A stretch of DNA of 64,000 nt from Bradyrhizobium sp. NAS96.2 (lineage in GTDB: Bacteria > Pseudomonadota > Alphaproteobacteria > Rhizobiales > Xanthobacteraceae): positions 62,001-126,000 of the forward strand of contig NZ_LGHK01000016.1 in assembly GCF_001908235.1 (NCBI RefSeq), written 5' to 3'. The position numbers and the translations under genes are program-made. Positions within the stretch are counted from its first letter, which is position 1; every line of letters starts with the position of its first letter. Shown here piece by piece: positions 28,449-36,690 of the stretch. The notes below the pieces were generated by a model that worked only from the letters and a program-made list of their open reading frames with translations, did no database searches and had not been told where the DNA came from.

Positions 28449-28913
28449 CTACAGCAGCCCCCGATAAATTCCCGGCGCGGAGCCTTCGATGGCCACGGCG
28501 CCGACGGCCTTCGTATAGAAGTCTGCTGGCCCGACGCCACCGATGATGGCGTAGCCGAAGCCCTGGTGCTTCATGTCCTCGAGACAGGCGAACAGCAGCG
28601 CCTTGCCGATTCCGCCCTGCTGGGCCTTCGGCGCGACACCGGTCGGACCGAAGAAGTTGCGACAGGCCGCGTCGTGGCAGGCGAATCCCAGAATCTTCTT
28701 TTGCTGGATCGCGATGAAGCAGGAGATCGGTTCGCGGCTGAACGCGACCTCGGTTTCGCTGGCCCATGCCTCGCTGAAGGTCTCCCTTACCCAGGCTGTG
28801 ACCTTGTGCTTTTCGGGGGCGAGCGCGCGGCGCATCACAATTCCGGCCTGCTGCAATCGATCGTAGGCGGGCCGGGAATCGGGCAGGGCATAGAGCTTGA
28901 CGAGCATGTCCAT
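28449..28913 (-). CDS. GNAT family N-acetyltransferase
   Basis: This is a 154-residue cytoplasmic protein. The acetyl-CoA loop is in GVAPKAQQGGIGKALLFACLE (motif A, R/Q-x-x-G-x-G/A form), preceded by a beta-strand IGVAPK-type region with CRNFFGPTGV. The N-terminal part has ISCFIAIQQKKILGFAC, matching motif D, and the C-terminus has GVGPADFYTKAVGA with the late Tyr. It would transfer an acetyl group from acetyl-CoA to an unknown amine. The gene stands alone, with a palindromic repeat (28927-28973) just upstream of its start. Confidence 0.85.
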   Translation of the reverse strand: MDMLVKLYALPDSRPAYDRLQQAGIVMRRALAPEKHKVTAWVRETFSEAWASETEVAFSREPISCFIAIQQKKILGFACHDAACRNFFGPTGVAPKAQQGGIGKALLFACLEDMKHQGFGYAIIGGVGPADFYTKAVGAVAIEGSAPGIYRGLL

Positions 28914-28926
28914 CCGGCGACCTTAA

Positions 28927-28973
28927 GGCATGATCCGGAAAAGTGCGAAGCGGTTTTCCGAGAAGATCATGCC
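28927..28973. repeat. Palindromic intergenic repeat
   Basis: GGCATGAT and GGAAAA on the left are matched by TTTTCC and ATCATGCC on the right (28927-28973) with AGTGCGAAGCGG in the middle. This type of 45-50 bp palindrome is a frequent intergenic repeat in Bradyrhizobium-like genomes. It lies just upstream of the acetyltransferase. Confidence 0.6.
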
Positions 28974-29089
28974 TGAACGAGGAACTAAAGCGCGATGACG
29001 GTTCAAGCTGATCGCATCGCGCCTTTGTAAGAGACACGCCGCGGGCAAATCGCTCTGGATGGGCATCAGTGCGCTCCACCCATCCTGCG

Positions 29090-29203
29090 TCATTTTCGAC
29101 GTTGCCTGCTCGAGGCCCTGACTTCACGCGCGATGGCCCAAAAATACCCGCCGCAGAATGCAACGATCGCAACAATCACGCTGGCGGCGATAATCTCTTG
29201 CAT
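29090..29203 (-). CDS. Possible small membrane protein (37 residues)
   Basis: A short frame begins at ATG 29203 with GGAG ten bases upstream. It encodes one hydrophobic span, IIAASVIVAIVAFCGGYFWA, followed by the basic tail REVRASSRQRRK. This is the layout of bacterial single-span small proteins. There is no named family I can recognise. It lies upstream of and divergent to the IalB-like gene. Conservation in relatives would be needed to be sure it is a gene. Confidence 0.4.
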   Translation of the reverse strand: MQEIIAASVIVAIVAFCGGYFWAIAREVRASSRQRRK

Positions 29204-29300
29204 ATCCGAGGCTCTCCAAGTAGATGTGTCTCGTTTGCGTGGGAAGTTTGCCCACGCAAAGCAAAATCGGCTTCGCGGCGTGATGAGACGGGGTGAATGC

Positions 29301-29882
29301 ATGGAGAGGGTCAGTGCAGTGAGGGTCAGTGCAGCAGACGGACGTCTTCGGGCAATCGTCGCTCTCGCCATCATGGCCGGCATCGGCTCGGCGCAGGCCA
29401 CTCGAACGCCCGATATGTCGGACGCCAGCGGAGGGACCGTCTCTGTTCCGATCGACACGCGGAGCCAGACATCCGCGATGGATAGCGCGGTCCACCCCGT
29501 GCAGCTTCCCAAGGGCGCGTCCGCGATCAGTGAGACCCACGGAGACTGGATCGTCAAATGTCAGCTCGACGGCGGCGCAAGGCTCTGCACTCTCAGTCAG
29601 ACACAGACCTCCAAGGAGACCAATCAGCAAGTCTTCGCCATCGAACTGCTGCCACGGAACGGAAAGGCCGAAGGCCTGGAGCAGACGCGCTTCTCCACCT
29701 GCACCGCGCAAGGCTGTCTGCTTCCGGTGTCCTTTCCCACTGTTGTCACCGACACCATGAGCAAGGCCAAGACGCTCACTGTCGCCGCGCAGAACATCAA
29801 CACCGGGCAGGCGGTCGTCTTCAATGTCCCGCTCAGCGGCTTCGCCGCGGCGTTGGAGCGCACCATTCAACTTGGCAGCTGA
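29301..29882 (+). CDS. IalB (invasion-associated locus B) family protein
   Basis: This is a 193-residue exported protein. The mature part shows the IalB pattern: SETHGDWIVKCQ, LCTLSQTQTSKETNQ, FSTCTAQGCLLPV and MSKAKTLTVAAQN, with two Cys pairs (KCQ..LCT and TCT..GCL) that likely form disulfides. The signal region is unusual: ATG 29301 is followed by RVSAV-RVSAA, a tandem 15-bp duplication, before the hydrophobic ALAIMAGIGSAQA. An ATG at 29283 is an alternative start. IalB proteins are common periplasmic or outer-membrane-associated proteins in rhizobia with no settled function. It stands apart from its neighbours. Confidence 0.8.
   Translation: MERVSAVRVSAADGRLRAIVALAIMAGIGSAQATRTPDMSDASGGTVSVPIDTRSQTSAMDSAVHPVQLPKGASAISETHGDWIVKCQLDGGARLCTLSQTQTSKETNQQVFAIELLPRNGKAEGLEQTRFSTCTAQGCLLPVSFPTVVTDTMSKAKTLTVAAQNINTGQAVVFNVPLSGFAAALERTIQLGS
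29306..29335 (+). repeat. Tandem 15-bp duplication in the signal region of the IalB-like gene
   Basis: GAGGGTCAGTGCAGT is followed at once by GAGGGTCAGTGCAGC. It encodes RVSAV-RVSAA in the n-region of the signal peptide. Confidence 0.8.
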
Positions 29883-29925
29883 CCGGCACGTTGCGAGCAC
29901 GGCCTGCGCGAGGCCGCAAGGCTAT

Positions 29926-30399
29926 TCACGCGGCGAACCGATCGCCATTATTCGCGGCAGCATTGCGGGCCTCCATCGCCGTGACGGAATTTTCGAACGC
30001 CTTCACCAGCACGCCTCGGCCGACGGTGCGGAGCACAAGGCCGAGGATCCATCCCCTGAGGCTCTTGCCATCGCGCACCACGATCACGTCGATGTCGGTG
30101 GTGCCATCGGGCCGGCGCGTGAAGTTGTAGGTGTGGCCCGACGCGCCGCCCCACACATTGGAGTCGATCGTCGTCAGGACGACGTGATCGGGGTCGGACC
30201 AATCGTAGTACAAGCGCTCCCAGATGCCGCCCGAGCCTTCCGTCACGTCGGCGTCCGAGCGGCCGCGATCATGCACCTTGAGATAGGCATCGGCACTGTT
30301 GCCAAAGAGTTTGGAGCGGCCCGGGCCGAAGTCAGTGAGGCCGGCTACGTACTGCTCGGGCGTCAGGCTCGTCGTTCGATGAAGGCGGATGGTGGACAT
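29926..30399 (-). CDS. SRPBCC-like protein
   Basis: This 157-residue protein lacks a signal peptide. It opens with STIRLHRTTSLTPEQYVAGL, the usual strand-helix start of START/SRPBCC domains, then has beta-rich segments with ERLYYDWSDPDHVVLTTID, GGASGHTYNFTRRPDGTTD and VDVIVV-type strands, and ends in a long helix (RGVLVKAFENSVTAMEARNA) that would cap the cavity. Such proteins bind small hydrophobic ligands or lipids. The ATG at 30399 has AGGAA eight bases upstream; a GTG five codons earlier is weaker. Converges with the IalB-like gene. Confidence 0.75.
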   Translation of the reverse strand: MSTIRLHRTTSLTPEQYVAGLTDFGPGRSKLFGNSADAYLKVHDRGRSDADVTEGSGGIWERLYYDWSDPDHVVLTTIDSNVWGGASGHTYNFTRRPDGTTDIDVIVVRDGKSLRGWILGLVLRTVGRGVLVKAFENSVTAMEARNAAANNGDRFAA

Positions 30400-30442
30400 C
30401 TGGGGTTCCTGCACAAGTGACGGAAAGACGGCGGTGTCGGAA

Positions 30443-30769
30443 CTAATTGGAGACTGGGCCCGACGTGCGGACGGTCAGGCCGTCGCCGCTTCGGCTGATC
30501 TCCAGTGCGCCTGCCTGGTTCGGCGTCGAGAGCAGGGCGCGCTGACCGGGTGCCAGCACCGATACGAAGCGGATCGGCGTCCCGGCCGCGCCCTCTGCCA
30601 GCGTGGTCACGACGCGATATCCGTCGCGCTCGACGGTGTAGTAGACGATGCCGGCGAGGTCGCCGAGACGAACGCTTTGACCTTCGATCGGCCTGAGCGT
30701 GCTTGCGTGCGCGGCTCCCAGCGAGGCCAGGCTTAGGGCGGCGGCTAGAATTGTGCTGCGGATCGACAT
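30443..30769 (-). CDS. Small exported protein of unknown function
   Basis: This 108-residue protein has a signal peptide of about 22 residues (LGAAHA). The mature part is beta-rich: LRPIEGQSVRLGDLAGIVYYT, VERDGYRVVTTLAEGAAGTP, RFVSVLAPGQRALLSTP. It has no Cys and no catalytic motif. GGAGG five bases before the ATG at 30769 fixes the start. It is divergent from the LysR gene, whose operator-like palindrome lies in the shared 112-base region, so LysR may regulate it. Function unknown. Confidence 0.8.
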   Translation of the reverse strand: MSIRSTILAAALSLASLGAAHASTLRPIEGQSVRLGDLAGIVYYTVERDGYRVVTTLAEGAAGTPIRFVSVLAPGQRALLSTPNQAGALEISRSGDGLTVRTSGPVSN

Positions 30770-30856
30770 GGGATCCTCCGTTGGCTTGGGGTGGACTTGG
30801 GCGGCGGGCGGTGGCCCGTCTGCTCCCTTGCCGGAGGAGATGGTCAGGCTATGATC

Positions 30857-30880
30857 ATCGATCAAACAGATGAGATCGAT
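30857..30880. promoter_or_regulatory. LysR-type operator candidate
   Basis: ATCGATC (30857-30863) and GATCGAT (30874-30880) are perfect 7-bp arms with a 10-base spacer, the shape of a LysR binding site. It lies between the divergent exported-protein gene and the LysR gene and ends just before the ATG at 30882. Confidence 0.5.
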
Positions 30881-30881
30881 A

Positions 30882-31814
30882 ATGGCCATCGATATCGCTA
30901 ATTTAGGTCGTATCGACTTGAATCTGCTGGTTCATCTCGATGCGCTGCTGACCGAACGGAGCGTGACCAAGGCGGCGGCTTGCGTCGGGATTGGCCAATC
31001 CGCGATGAGCCACAACCTTGCCCGCTTGCGTGAGCTGTTCGGTGATGAGCTTCTGACCCGTGGGGCCGACGGCATGCGCCTCACTCCGCGTGCGGCAACC
31101 CTGCGCGAGCCGGTGCGGGGCGCGCTTGCGCAGGTCGAGGCGGTGGTGCTGCGCGATCAGGCCTTCGATCCGGCCACGGCGGTGCGGACGTTCAGACTCG
31201 GACTATCCGACAGCATGGAGATCCTGATCATGCCCGCTCTGCTGGCGCGCATGCGCGAGATCGCACCTGGCGTTCACTTCCGGCTCTACAATGTTGATTC
31301 GTCCCGGCTGCTCGATGACCTCGACGCCGATGAGCTGGATCTTGCAGTCGCCCATGGGCCGCTCCCGCAGGGACAATTGCATCACAAGCGGCGCACGCTG
31401 TTGACCGAGCGCTTCGTGTGCATGTTCAATGCCGAGAAGACCGGGATCACGCCTCCGATCTCGCTCGAGGATTACGTCCGGCTTCCGCATGTGCTGACCA
31501 GCCTGCGGCCTGCCCGCAACGTGCGCGGCATCGTTGACGAAGCGCTCGACAAGCTCGGCCTGCAGCGCACGGTTGCGCTGACCACGCCGCGTTTCCTCAC
31601 CGTCCCGCATCTGGTGGCGCAGGCGCCTGTCATCGTCACCATGGGTTCACGGTTGGCCACGCGCTTCTCCGCCGAACTCGGGCTCAGCCTCAGCCCGCCG
31701 CCGGTGGAGCTAAACGAGATGCCGGCGACGTTGTTGTGGCACGCCTCCTACGATCACGATCCGGCCCATGCCTGGTTGCGAAACCAGGTGGTCCAGCTGG
31801 CAGCCGAACTGTGA
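30882..31814 (+). CDS. LysR family transcriptional regulator
   Basis: This 310-residue regulator has an N-terminal helix-turn-helix (about 5-65) with NLLVHLDALLTERSVTKAAA and GQSAMSHNLARLRELFGDEL, and a C-terminal effector domain (about 90-300) with FRLGLSDSMEILIMPALLARM and LDDLDADELDLAVAHGPL. The close relatives with LxRIDLNLL starts include NodD-like and catabolic regulators. The ATG at 30882 is used because an operator-like palindrome covers the alternative ATG at 30870. It is divergent from a small exported-protein gene, the likeliest target. Effector unknown. Confidence 0.88.
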   Translation: MAIDIANLGRIDLNLLVHLDALLTERSVTKAAACVGIGQSAMSHNLARLRELFGDELLTRGADGMRLTPRAATLREPVRGALAQVEAVVLRDQAFDPATAVRTFRLGLSDSMEILIMPALLARMREIAPGVHFRLYNVDSSRLLDDLDADELDLAVAHGPLPQGQLHHKRRTLLTERFVCMFNAEKTGITPPISLEDYVRLPHVLTSLRPARNVRGIVDEALDKLGLQRTVALTTPRFLTVPHLVAQAPVIVTMGSRLATRFSAELGLSLSPPPVELNEMPATLLWHASYDHDPAHAWLRNQVVQLAAEL

Positions 31815-31873
31815 GCCGGCGCGGCGATGTCGCGAGAGGGCGGGCGTATGAGTCTCAAGCTGCGCCACACACT

Positions 31874-31995
31874 GTCGTCCCTGCGAAAGCAGGGACCCAT
31901 AACCACCAATGGTTATTGTTGAGCGATGTCGGAACGACGAGTCCCGTTCACGACGCTCGCCGCGGAGTATGGGTCCCTGCTTTCGCAGGGACGAC
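31874..31995. repeat. Inverted pair of 28-bp GAAA-hairpin repeats
   Basis: A 28-base unit at 31874-31901 (GTCCCTGC-GAAA-GCAGGGAC with flanks) recurs as its exact reverse complement at 31968-31995. Each unit is itself a perfect 8-bp stem with a GAAA tetraloop. A smaller stem ATAACCA/TGGTTAT lies inside. This looks like a dispersed, non-coding mobile palindrome of the REP or RPE kind. Confidence 0.75.
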
Positions 31996-32031
31996 ACCGT
32001 TGCTGGGGGCAGCCCTTCGCGATCGAGCGCC

Positions 32032-32826
32032 TCAATTCCGATACGACGGATCCGCCCGGTCGAGTTTGCGCAGCAGCGCAGGCCAGGCGAGCTCGCCGTT
32101 GCGTGCGGCGCGGCCGGGCTTGGGCAGCATCCGCTCATAGGTGTCTTCGAGGATGTTCTGCGGCGGATAGATCAGCTTGGTGTTGCAGGACAGCGCCATC
32201 ACCTGGGTTTGGCAGGCGCGCTCGAGGCGGAACAGCACGTTGAAGGCGGCGGGCACGGTGCGGCCGACCACCAGCAGGCCATGGTTGCGCAGGATCATCG
32301 CTTCGTTGTCGCCGAGGTCGCGGACCAGCCGCTCGCGTTCGTCGACATTGTCGGCAATGCCTTCGAAGTCGTGATAGGCGATGTGCAGGAAGCGCATCGA
32401 GGTCTGCGCCAGCGGCAGAAGGCCGCATTCCATCGCCGAGACCGCCATGCCCGCCGGTGTATGGGTGTGCGCGACGCAGTCCATGTCGTGCTTGGCCATG
32501 TGGATGGCGCTGTGGATGACGAAGCCGGCGACGTTGACGTCGTAGTCGGTTGCGTTGAGCAGCGTGTTGCCCTCGACGTCGACCTTGATCAGGCTGGAGG
32601 CGTCGATCTCCTCATACAGCATGCCGTAGGCGTTGATCAGGAACTGGTCGGTGGTGCCGGGCACGCGGCAGGAGATGTGGTTCGCGATCATCTCGGTCAT
32701 GCCGTACATCGCGGTGAGACGATAGCAGGCGGCCAGATCGACGCGGGCCTGCCACTCCTCGGCGCTCACCTGCTCGCGAACGGATTTGACGACCTTGATC
32801 GCCGGCGAGCTGACGGGGGGATTCAT
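32032..32826 (-). CDS. Class II aldolase/adducin family protein
   Basis: This is a 264-residue protein. It shows the class II aldolase core: YGMTEMIANHISCRVPG, FLINAYGMLYEEIDAS, the metal ligands in VAHTHTPAGMAVS (His-x-His) and a third His in the MILRNHGLLVVGRT segment. Such proteins act as aldolases, epimerases or decarboxylases on small sugar or hydroxy-acid phosphates, or on oxo acids. AAGGAGAG before ATG 32826 fixes the start. It is divergent from the M81 peptidase gene with 187 bases between them. Substrate unknown. Confidence 0.88.
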   Translation of the reverse strand: MNPPVSSPAIKVVKSVREQVSAEEWQARVDLAACYRLTAMYGMTEMIANHISCRVPGTTDQFLINAYGMLYEEIDASSLIKVDVEGNTLLNATDYDVNVAGFVIHSAIHMAKHDMDCVAHTHTPAGMAVSAMECGLLPLAQTSMRFLHIAYHDFEGIADNVDERERLVRDLGDNEAMILRNHGLLVVGRTVPAAFNVLFRLERACQTQVMALSCNTKLIYPPQNILEDTYERMLPKPGRAARNGELAWPALLRKLDRADPSYRN

Positions 32827-33013
32827 GGCGTTCTCTCCTTGAGATTTCTGCGAGGCCGCGGCCCGATTGTTGGCTTGAAACATAGCAGAATCCGCGCGGC
32901 GGCAAGCCGTGACGCGTCTGCTTATTTGCAGGTCTGGCGGGCAAAAACCGAATGCGGATTGGCGCGCGGCGCCTTCGATGCCACTATGCGGAAAACAGCC
33001 GAGGCGCATCAAA

Positions 33014-34510
33014 ATGAGCGATCGCAAGATACGTATCGCCGTCCTGCATTTCTGCCACGAAACCGTCTCGTTCCTGCCGAACGAGACCACCCTCGACGAC
33101 TTCATCTATCCGGGCTCGCCGGCCAAGGGCGAAGCGCTGCTGCAGTTCGATCCCAGAAACTACATGGGCGGCTTCGTGCAAGTTGCGCGCGAGTTCTCCG
33201 AAGTCGAACTGGTCGGCATCGAATCCCCGCTCTGGCCGAAGACCTACACCGGATCCGGCTGGATCACCCAGGAAGCCTATCGCACCTTCACCGGCAAGAT
33301 GATCGCCGGGCTCGAGGAGGAGGGGCCGTTCGACGGCGTCTATCTGTGCCTGCATGGCGCTATGGCGGTGCGCGACGTGCCGCGGCCGGAGGCCGATCTG
33401 GCGCGGCAGGTGCGCGAGGTGGTCGGCCGCTCGGCGTTCATCGCCGCGACCTTCGATCCTCACGGCAACGAGGACGAGGCGTTCCTTGAACAGGCGGACA
33501 TGGCGTTCGCCGTCAAATATTTCCCGCATTATGATGCGCATCTGCAGGGCGAGCGCGCGGCGCGCATGCTGGTGCGGGCGATCCGCGGCGACTACAAGCC
33601 GGTGCACAGGACGATCAAGGTTCCGGTGATCTCACCCACCGTGCTGCAATGGACCGGGGCGCGGCCCTGGATGGATCTCGTGCAGCGCGCGCTGGTGTGG
33701 GAGGCCCGCGAGGTCGACGTTTACGTCAACATCTTCTTTGGCTTCCCGTTCGCCGATGTTCCCGATGTCGGCATGACCGTGCAGGTTCTGACCAACGACA
33801 ACCCAAAGCTCGCCGAGCAAATCGCGCGCGATCTCGCGGGCACGATCTGGCGGCTGCGCGGAGCCCTGCTGCAATCGACGAAACTCTGCAGCATCACCGA
33901 GGGCGTCGCGCTGGCGAAGCAGGCCGTCGCTGACCGCAATACGCCGGTGGTGCTCGCCGATCACAGCGACCGGTCGGGATCGGCGACCTGGCTGCTGCGC
34001 GAGATCATCGCGCAGGATCTCGCCAACACGGTGATCGCGACCATCGCCGATGCCCGGGCGACCGCTAGCCTGAAGGCAGCCGGCGCCAAGGCCGGCGATG
34101 CCTTCGACATGGAGATCGGCGGCCGCGCCGACGAGTCGGCGGGCGATCCGGTTCGTATTCAAGGTACCATCTCGGCTGCGGGCGAGGGCTACGGCCAGTT
34201 CTGGGTCTGCGTGCGCTTTGGCCGCAACAATGTGCTGATCCTCTCCACCTATCTGGTGCAGATCATGGAGCCGTTTTCGCTGAAGGCGCTGGTGCCTGAC
34301 ATCGGCAGCTTCGAGGTGATGGCGATCAAGTCGCGGGTGCATTTCCGGCGCGGCTTCGACGACAATGGCTTTGCCAAGACGATCCTGCTGGTCGAGCCGG
34401 AGCAGCCGTTCCTCGGCACCACGCGCCTCGACAAGTTGCCTTACAGGAATGTCGACCTGACGAGGTTCTATCCCTACGGCAATCCAGCGTTTCCGGAGGC
34501 ATCGTCATGA
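33014..34510 (+). CDS. M81 family metallopeptidase (MlrC-like)
   Basis: This 498-residue protein is of the M81/DUF1485 family. The N-terminal half has IAVLHFCHETVSFLPNETT, GVYLCLHGAMAV and FIAATFDPHGNED with the conserved His/Asp set that should bind zinc; FPHYDAHLQGERAA follows. The C-terminal half has VLADHSDRSGSATWLL and GRADESAGDPVRI. Named for MlrC, which opens linearised microcystin, the family mostly has unknown peptide-like substrates. It overlaps the GST gene by four bases (ATGA), so the pair is one transcript. The start at 33014 follows a short gap after the divergent aldolase. Confidence 0.92.
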   Translation: MSDRKIRIAVLHFCHETVSFLPNETTLDDFIYPGSPAKGEALLQFDPRNYMGGFVQVAREFSEVELVGIESPLWPKTYTGSGWITQEAYRTFTGKMIAGLEEEGPFDGVYLCLHGAMAVRDVPRPEADLARQVREVVGRSAFIAATFDPHGNEDEAFLEQADMAFAVKYFPHYDAHLQGERAARMLVRAIRGDYKPVHRTIKVPVISPTVLQWTGARPWMDLVQRALVWEAREVDVYVNIFFGFPFADVPDVGMTVQVLTNDNPKLAEQIARDLAGTIWRLRGALLQSTKLCSITEGVALAKQAVADRNTPVVLADHSDRSGSATWLLREIIAQDLANTVIATIADARATASLKAAGAKAGDAFDMEIGGRADESAGDPVRIQGTISAAGEGYGQFWVCVRFGRNNVLILSTYLVQIMEPFSLKALVPDIGSFEVMAIKSRVHFRRGFDDNGFAKTILLVEPEQPFLGTTRLDKLPYRNVDLTRFYPYGNPAFPEASS

Positions 34511-35517
34511 CCGCGGACCGCTATCGCCTGATCGGTTCGACCGCGTCGCCCTATGCGATCAAGCTGCGGGCATTGATGCGCTACCGGCGGATCCCGCACG
34601 ACTGGGTGATCATGAGCAAGGCGCTGCGCGCGGCGACCGCGCATCTGAAGCCGATGCTGATCCCGGTGCTGCAATATCCCGACGGCAGCTATCGCGGCGA
34701 GACCACGACGCTCGCCTATGATCTGGAAGCGCGCCACCAGGGGCGCTCGGTGATCCCCGAGGACAAGGCGGTCGCGTTCGTCTGCGATCTGCTGGAGGAT
34801 CTCGCCGATGAATGGGCAGTGAAGCCCTTGTTTCTCTATCGCTGGTGGGATCCGGAAGACCAGGCCTATGTCTCGCGCTGGGCGGGTGAGGAATGGTCGA
34901 CGTCGGAAGCCGAAGCCGGCAGCCGCGAGGAGATCGAGGAGTTCCGGCAGCGGCAGATCTCGCGCATGGTCATTCTCGGCGCGACGGATGAGAACCGGCC
35001 GCTGCTCGAGGAGAGCTATCGGCGGACGCTGGCAGCTTTCGAGCCGCATGTCGGCATGACGAACTATCTGTTCGGCAGCCGGCCGTCGCTGGCGGACTTT
35101 GCCTGGTTCGGACAACTCAGCGAGATGGCGACCGACCCGACCCCGATGCGGATCATGCGCGAACGCGCGCCGTTCACCGATCACTGGGTGCGGCGGCTCG
35201 ACGACGCATCCGGTGTCGAAGGCGCCTGGTATCCGCGCGAGCAGGCGCTTGGCAGGTCCGCTGAAGCATTGCTGCGGATCGCGGGCGAACTCTATCTGCC
35301 GTTCCTCGCCGCCAATGCGGATGCATTCGCGAAGGGCCTTGAGCGCCTCGAGATCAAGGTCTGGGGACTGCCTTACGCGCTGGCGCCGTTCAAGTATCAG
35401 GTCAAGTGCCTGCAGCAGTTGCGCGAGAAGTTCGCCGCGCTTGGTGCCGGCGATCGCACTGCGTTGAAGGCCGTACTGGAGCGCACCGGATGCTGGGCCA
35501 TCCTGGATGGAGGCTGA
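34507..35517 (+). CDS. Glutathione S-transferase-like protein
   Basis: This is a 336-residue protein with an N-terminal thioredoxin-like GST domain (YRLIGSTASPYAIKLRALMRY; SPYAIK has Ser as the candidate activating residue) and the cis-Pro region LIPVLQYPDGS, then a helical C-terminal part extended beyond the usual 200-220 residues. Motif FGSRPSLADFAWFGQL matches the GST C-terminal signature. The extra roughly 100 residues at the C-terminus have no obvious domain. It is coupled to the M81 peptidase gene by ATGA. Glutathione use here also fits the formaldehyde island, but no direct link is seen. Confidence 0.85.
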   Translation: MTADRYRLIGSTASPYAIKLRALMRYRRIPHDWVIMSKALRAATAHLKPMLIPVLQYPDGSYRGETTTLAYDLEARHQGRSVIPEDKAVAFVCDLLEDLADEWAVKPLFLYRWWDPEDQAYVSRWAGEEWSTSEAEAGSREEIEEFRQRQISRMVILGATDENRPLLEESYRRTLAAFEPHVGMTNYLFGSRPSLADFAWFGQLSEMATDPTPMRIMRERAPFTDHWVRRLDDASGVEGAWYPREQALGRSAEALLRIAGELYLPFLAANADAFAKGLERLEIKVWGLPYALAPFKYQVKCLQQLREKFAALGAGDRTALKAVLERTGCWAILDGG

Positions 35518-35556
35518 TCGATCGGGGAGGGCAAGCAGGTTCAAAACGGTGTGAGT

Positions 35557-36186
35557 TTAGGTTCGATGTCTGCTCCCGAGCGCGAGCGCGATCGATTCCG
35601 GATTTCTGATCCGTTCGATCAGCAGGTCGATGCGGTCGCCGCCCCAGAACAGCTCGCCGTTGAACACCATGCTGGGAACGCCGAACACGCCGAGCGCTTC
35701 GGCCTCGTCGATGACGCGATCGTGTTCGGCGCGGGCAGGGCCGCTGACATAGGTCTCGAACGAGTCGGCAGAGCCGCCGATCTCGGAAATCACGCCGGCA
35801 ATCTCCGACAACTCGTCGAGCTCCAGCTCGTGGTTCCAGAACCTCCGGAATACCGTGTCATGATAGGGCCGGAACAGCCCATGGCGCTGCGCGAACAGCA
35901 TCCCGGCGCTCGAGTAGAAGGCATCGTAGATCCGGCGCGGGCCCTTCATGGTCAGTCCCTGTGCGTTGGCGAACCGCCGCGCATCCATGTAGGAGTAGCG
36001 CACCTTGCGCCAGAAATGCGGCGTGCGCTCTTCGACCGTGCCCATGAACTCGGGAATGCGCAGCGTGTAGGGCAGCCATTCCAGTTCGACGCCGCAGGTC
36101 TCCTCGAGCTCGAACAGCCGCTTGTTGGCGACATAGGCGTAGGGAGACTTGTAGTCGGTGTAGATCCTGACCTTCGGCTTTTCCAT
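35557..36186 (-). CDS. DsbA-like/2-hydroxychromene-2-carboxylate isomerase family protein
   Basis: This is a 209-residue thioredoxin-fold protein. It begins KPKVRIYTDYKSPYAYVANK, with SPYAY in place of the CxxC of true DsbA, which is typical of HCCA isomerase and kappa GST-like proteins. The helical insert and the C-terminal GVFGVPSMVFNGELFWGGDR region match that group; the V-P cis-proline is in GVPSMV. These enzymes use glutathione in isomerisation of ring compounds. It converges with the GST gene, with 39 bases between stops. Reaction unknown. Confidence 0.85.
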   Translation of the reverse strand: MEKPKVRIYTDYKSPYAYVANKRLFELEETCGVELEWLPYTLRIPEFMGTVEERTPHFWRKVRYSYMDARRFANAQGLTMKGPRRIYDAFYSSAGMLFAQRHGLFRPYHDTVFRRFWNHELELDELSEIAGVISEIGGSADSFETYVSGPARAEHDRVIDEAEALGVFGVPSMVFNGELFWGGDRIDLLIERIRNPESIALALGSRHRT

Positions 36187-36690
36187 CAGCGTTCCTCACC
36201 CGTCAGGACAATTGTTCCCGATCCGGTGCGATCGCGCAATGCGACGCGATGAAGGGGAGATGGCGGGCAAACGAATGGACCCCGGTGCATTCAAGCATCG
36301 CGGGGTCCTGCTACTTCGTTTTAGCGAAGAATCTCTGGTATAGACCAGTGGTGTTTCGGGATCGAAAAGCGCTTGGCCTTTGCGCTCTCGTCCTGCGGAT
36401 ATGTTCAGATTGTCGGCAGCGCACGCGGCTAGCAGCTGCTATCGCCTCAACGTGCACCGAGACCTTGCCGCTGAGCAAGGTCGCTGGCTTTCGCCGGTGG
36501 CGTCATGCTCCTCTCCAAGGGTGGGCCGACGGACATCTGTCCGCTTTTGCTGCCTGGCGGTCGATCCCATAATCGTCCGTCAATTCCTGCGACGCGAGGA
36601 GCAGGCGCTCCAGCACCCCAACAGGTGCAGTCATCGAAATGCTGCGGCAGTTATGGCCTGCTGTCAAGTTAACGAACAGGGGAATTCAGG
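36187..36690. other. Intergenic stretch without a convincing gene (504 bases)
   Basis: Short open frames here lack coding signs and ribosome sites. The only clear motif is CTGGT-ATAG-ACCAG (36335-36348), shaped like a GntR-family operator. No GntR gene is nearby. A Bradyrhizobium-type promoter for the DsbA-like gene is expected near 36190 but not identified. Confidence 0.4.

Noticed and set aside
36335..36348. GntR-type operator CTGGTATAGACCAG as a functional site
   Set aside because: No GntR gene in the window and the arms are only five bases long.
36249..36572. Open frame of 107 codons in the 504-base intergenic stretch
   Set aside because: No ribosome site, Cys/Trp/Arg-rich composition and no family resemblance.
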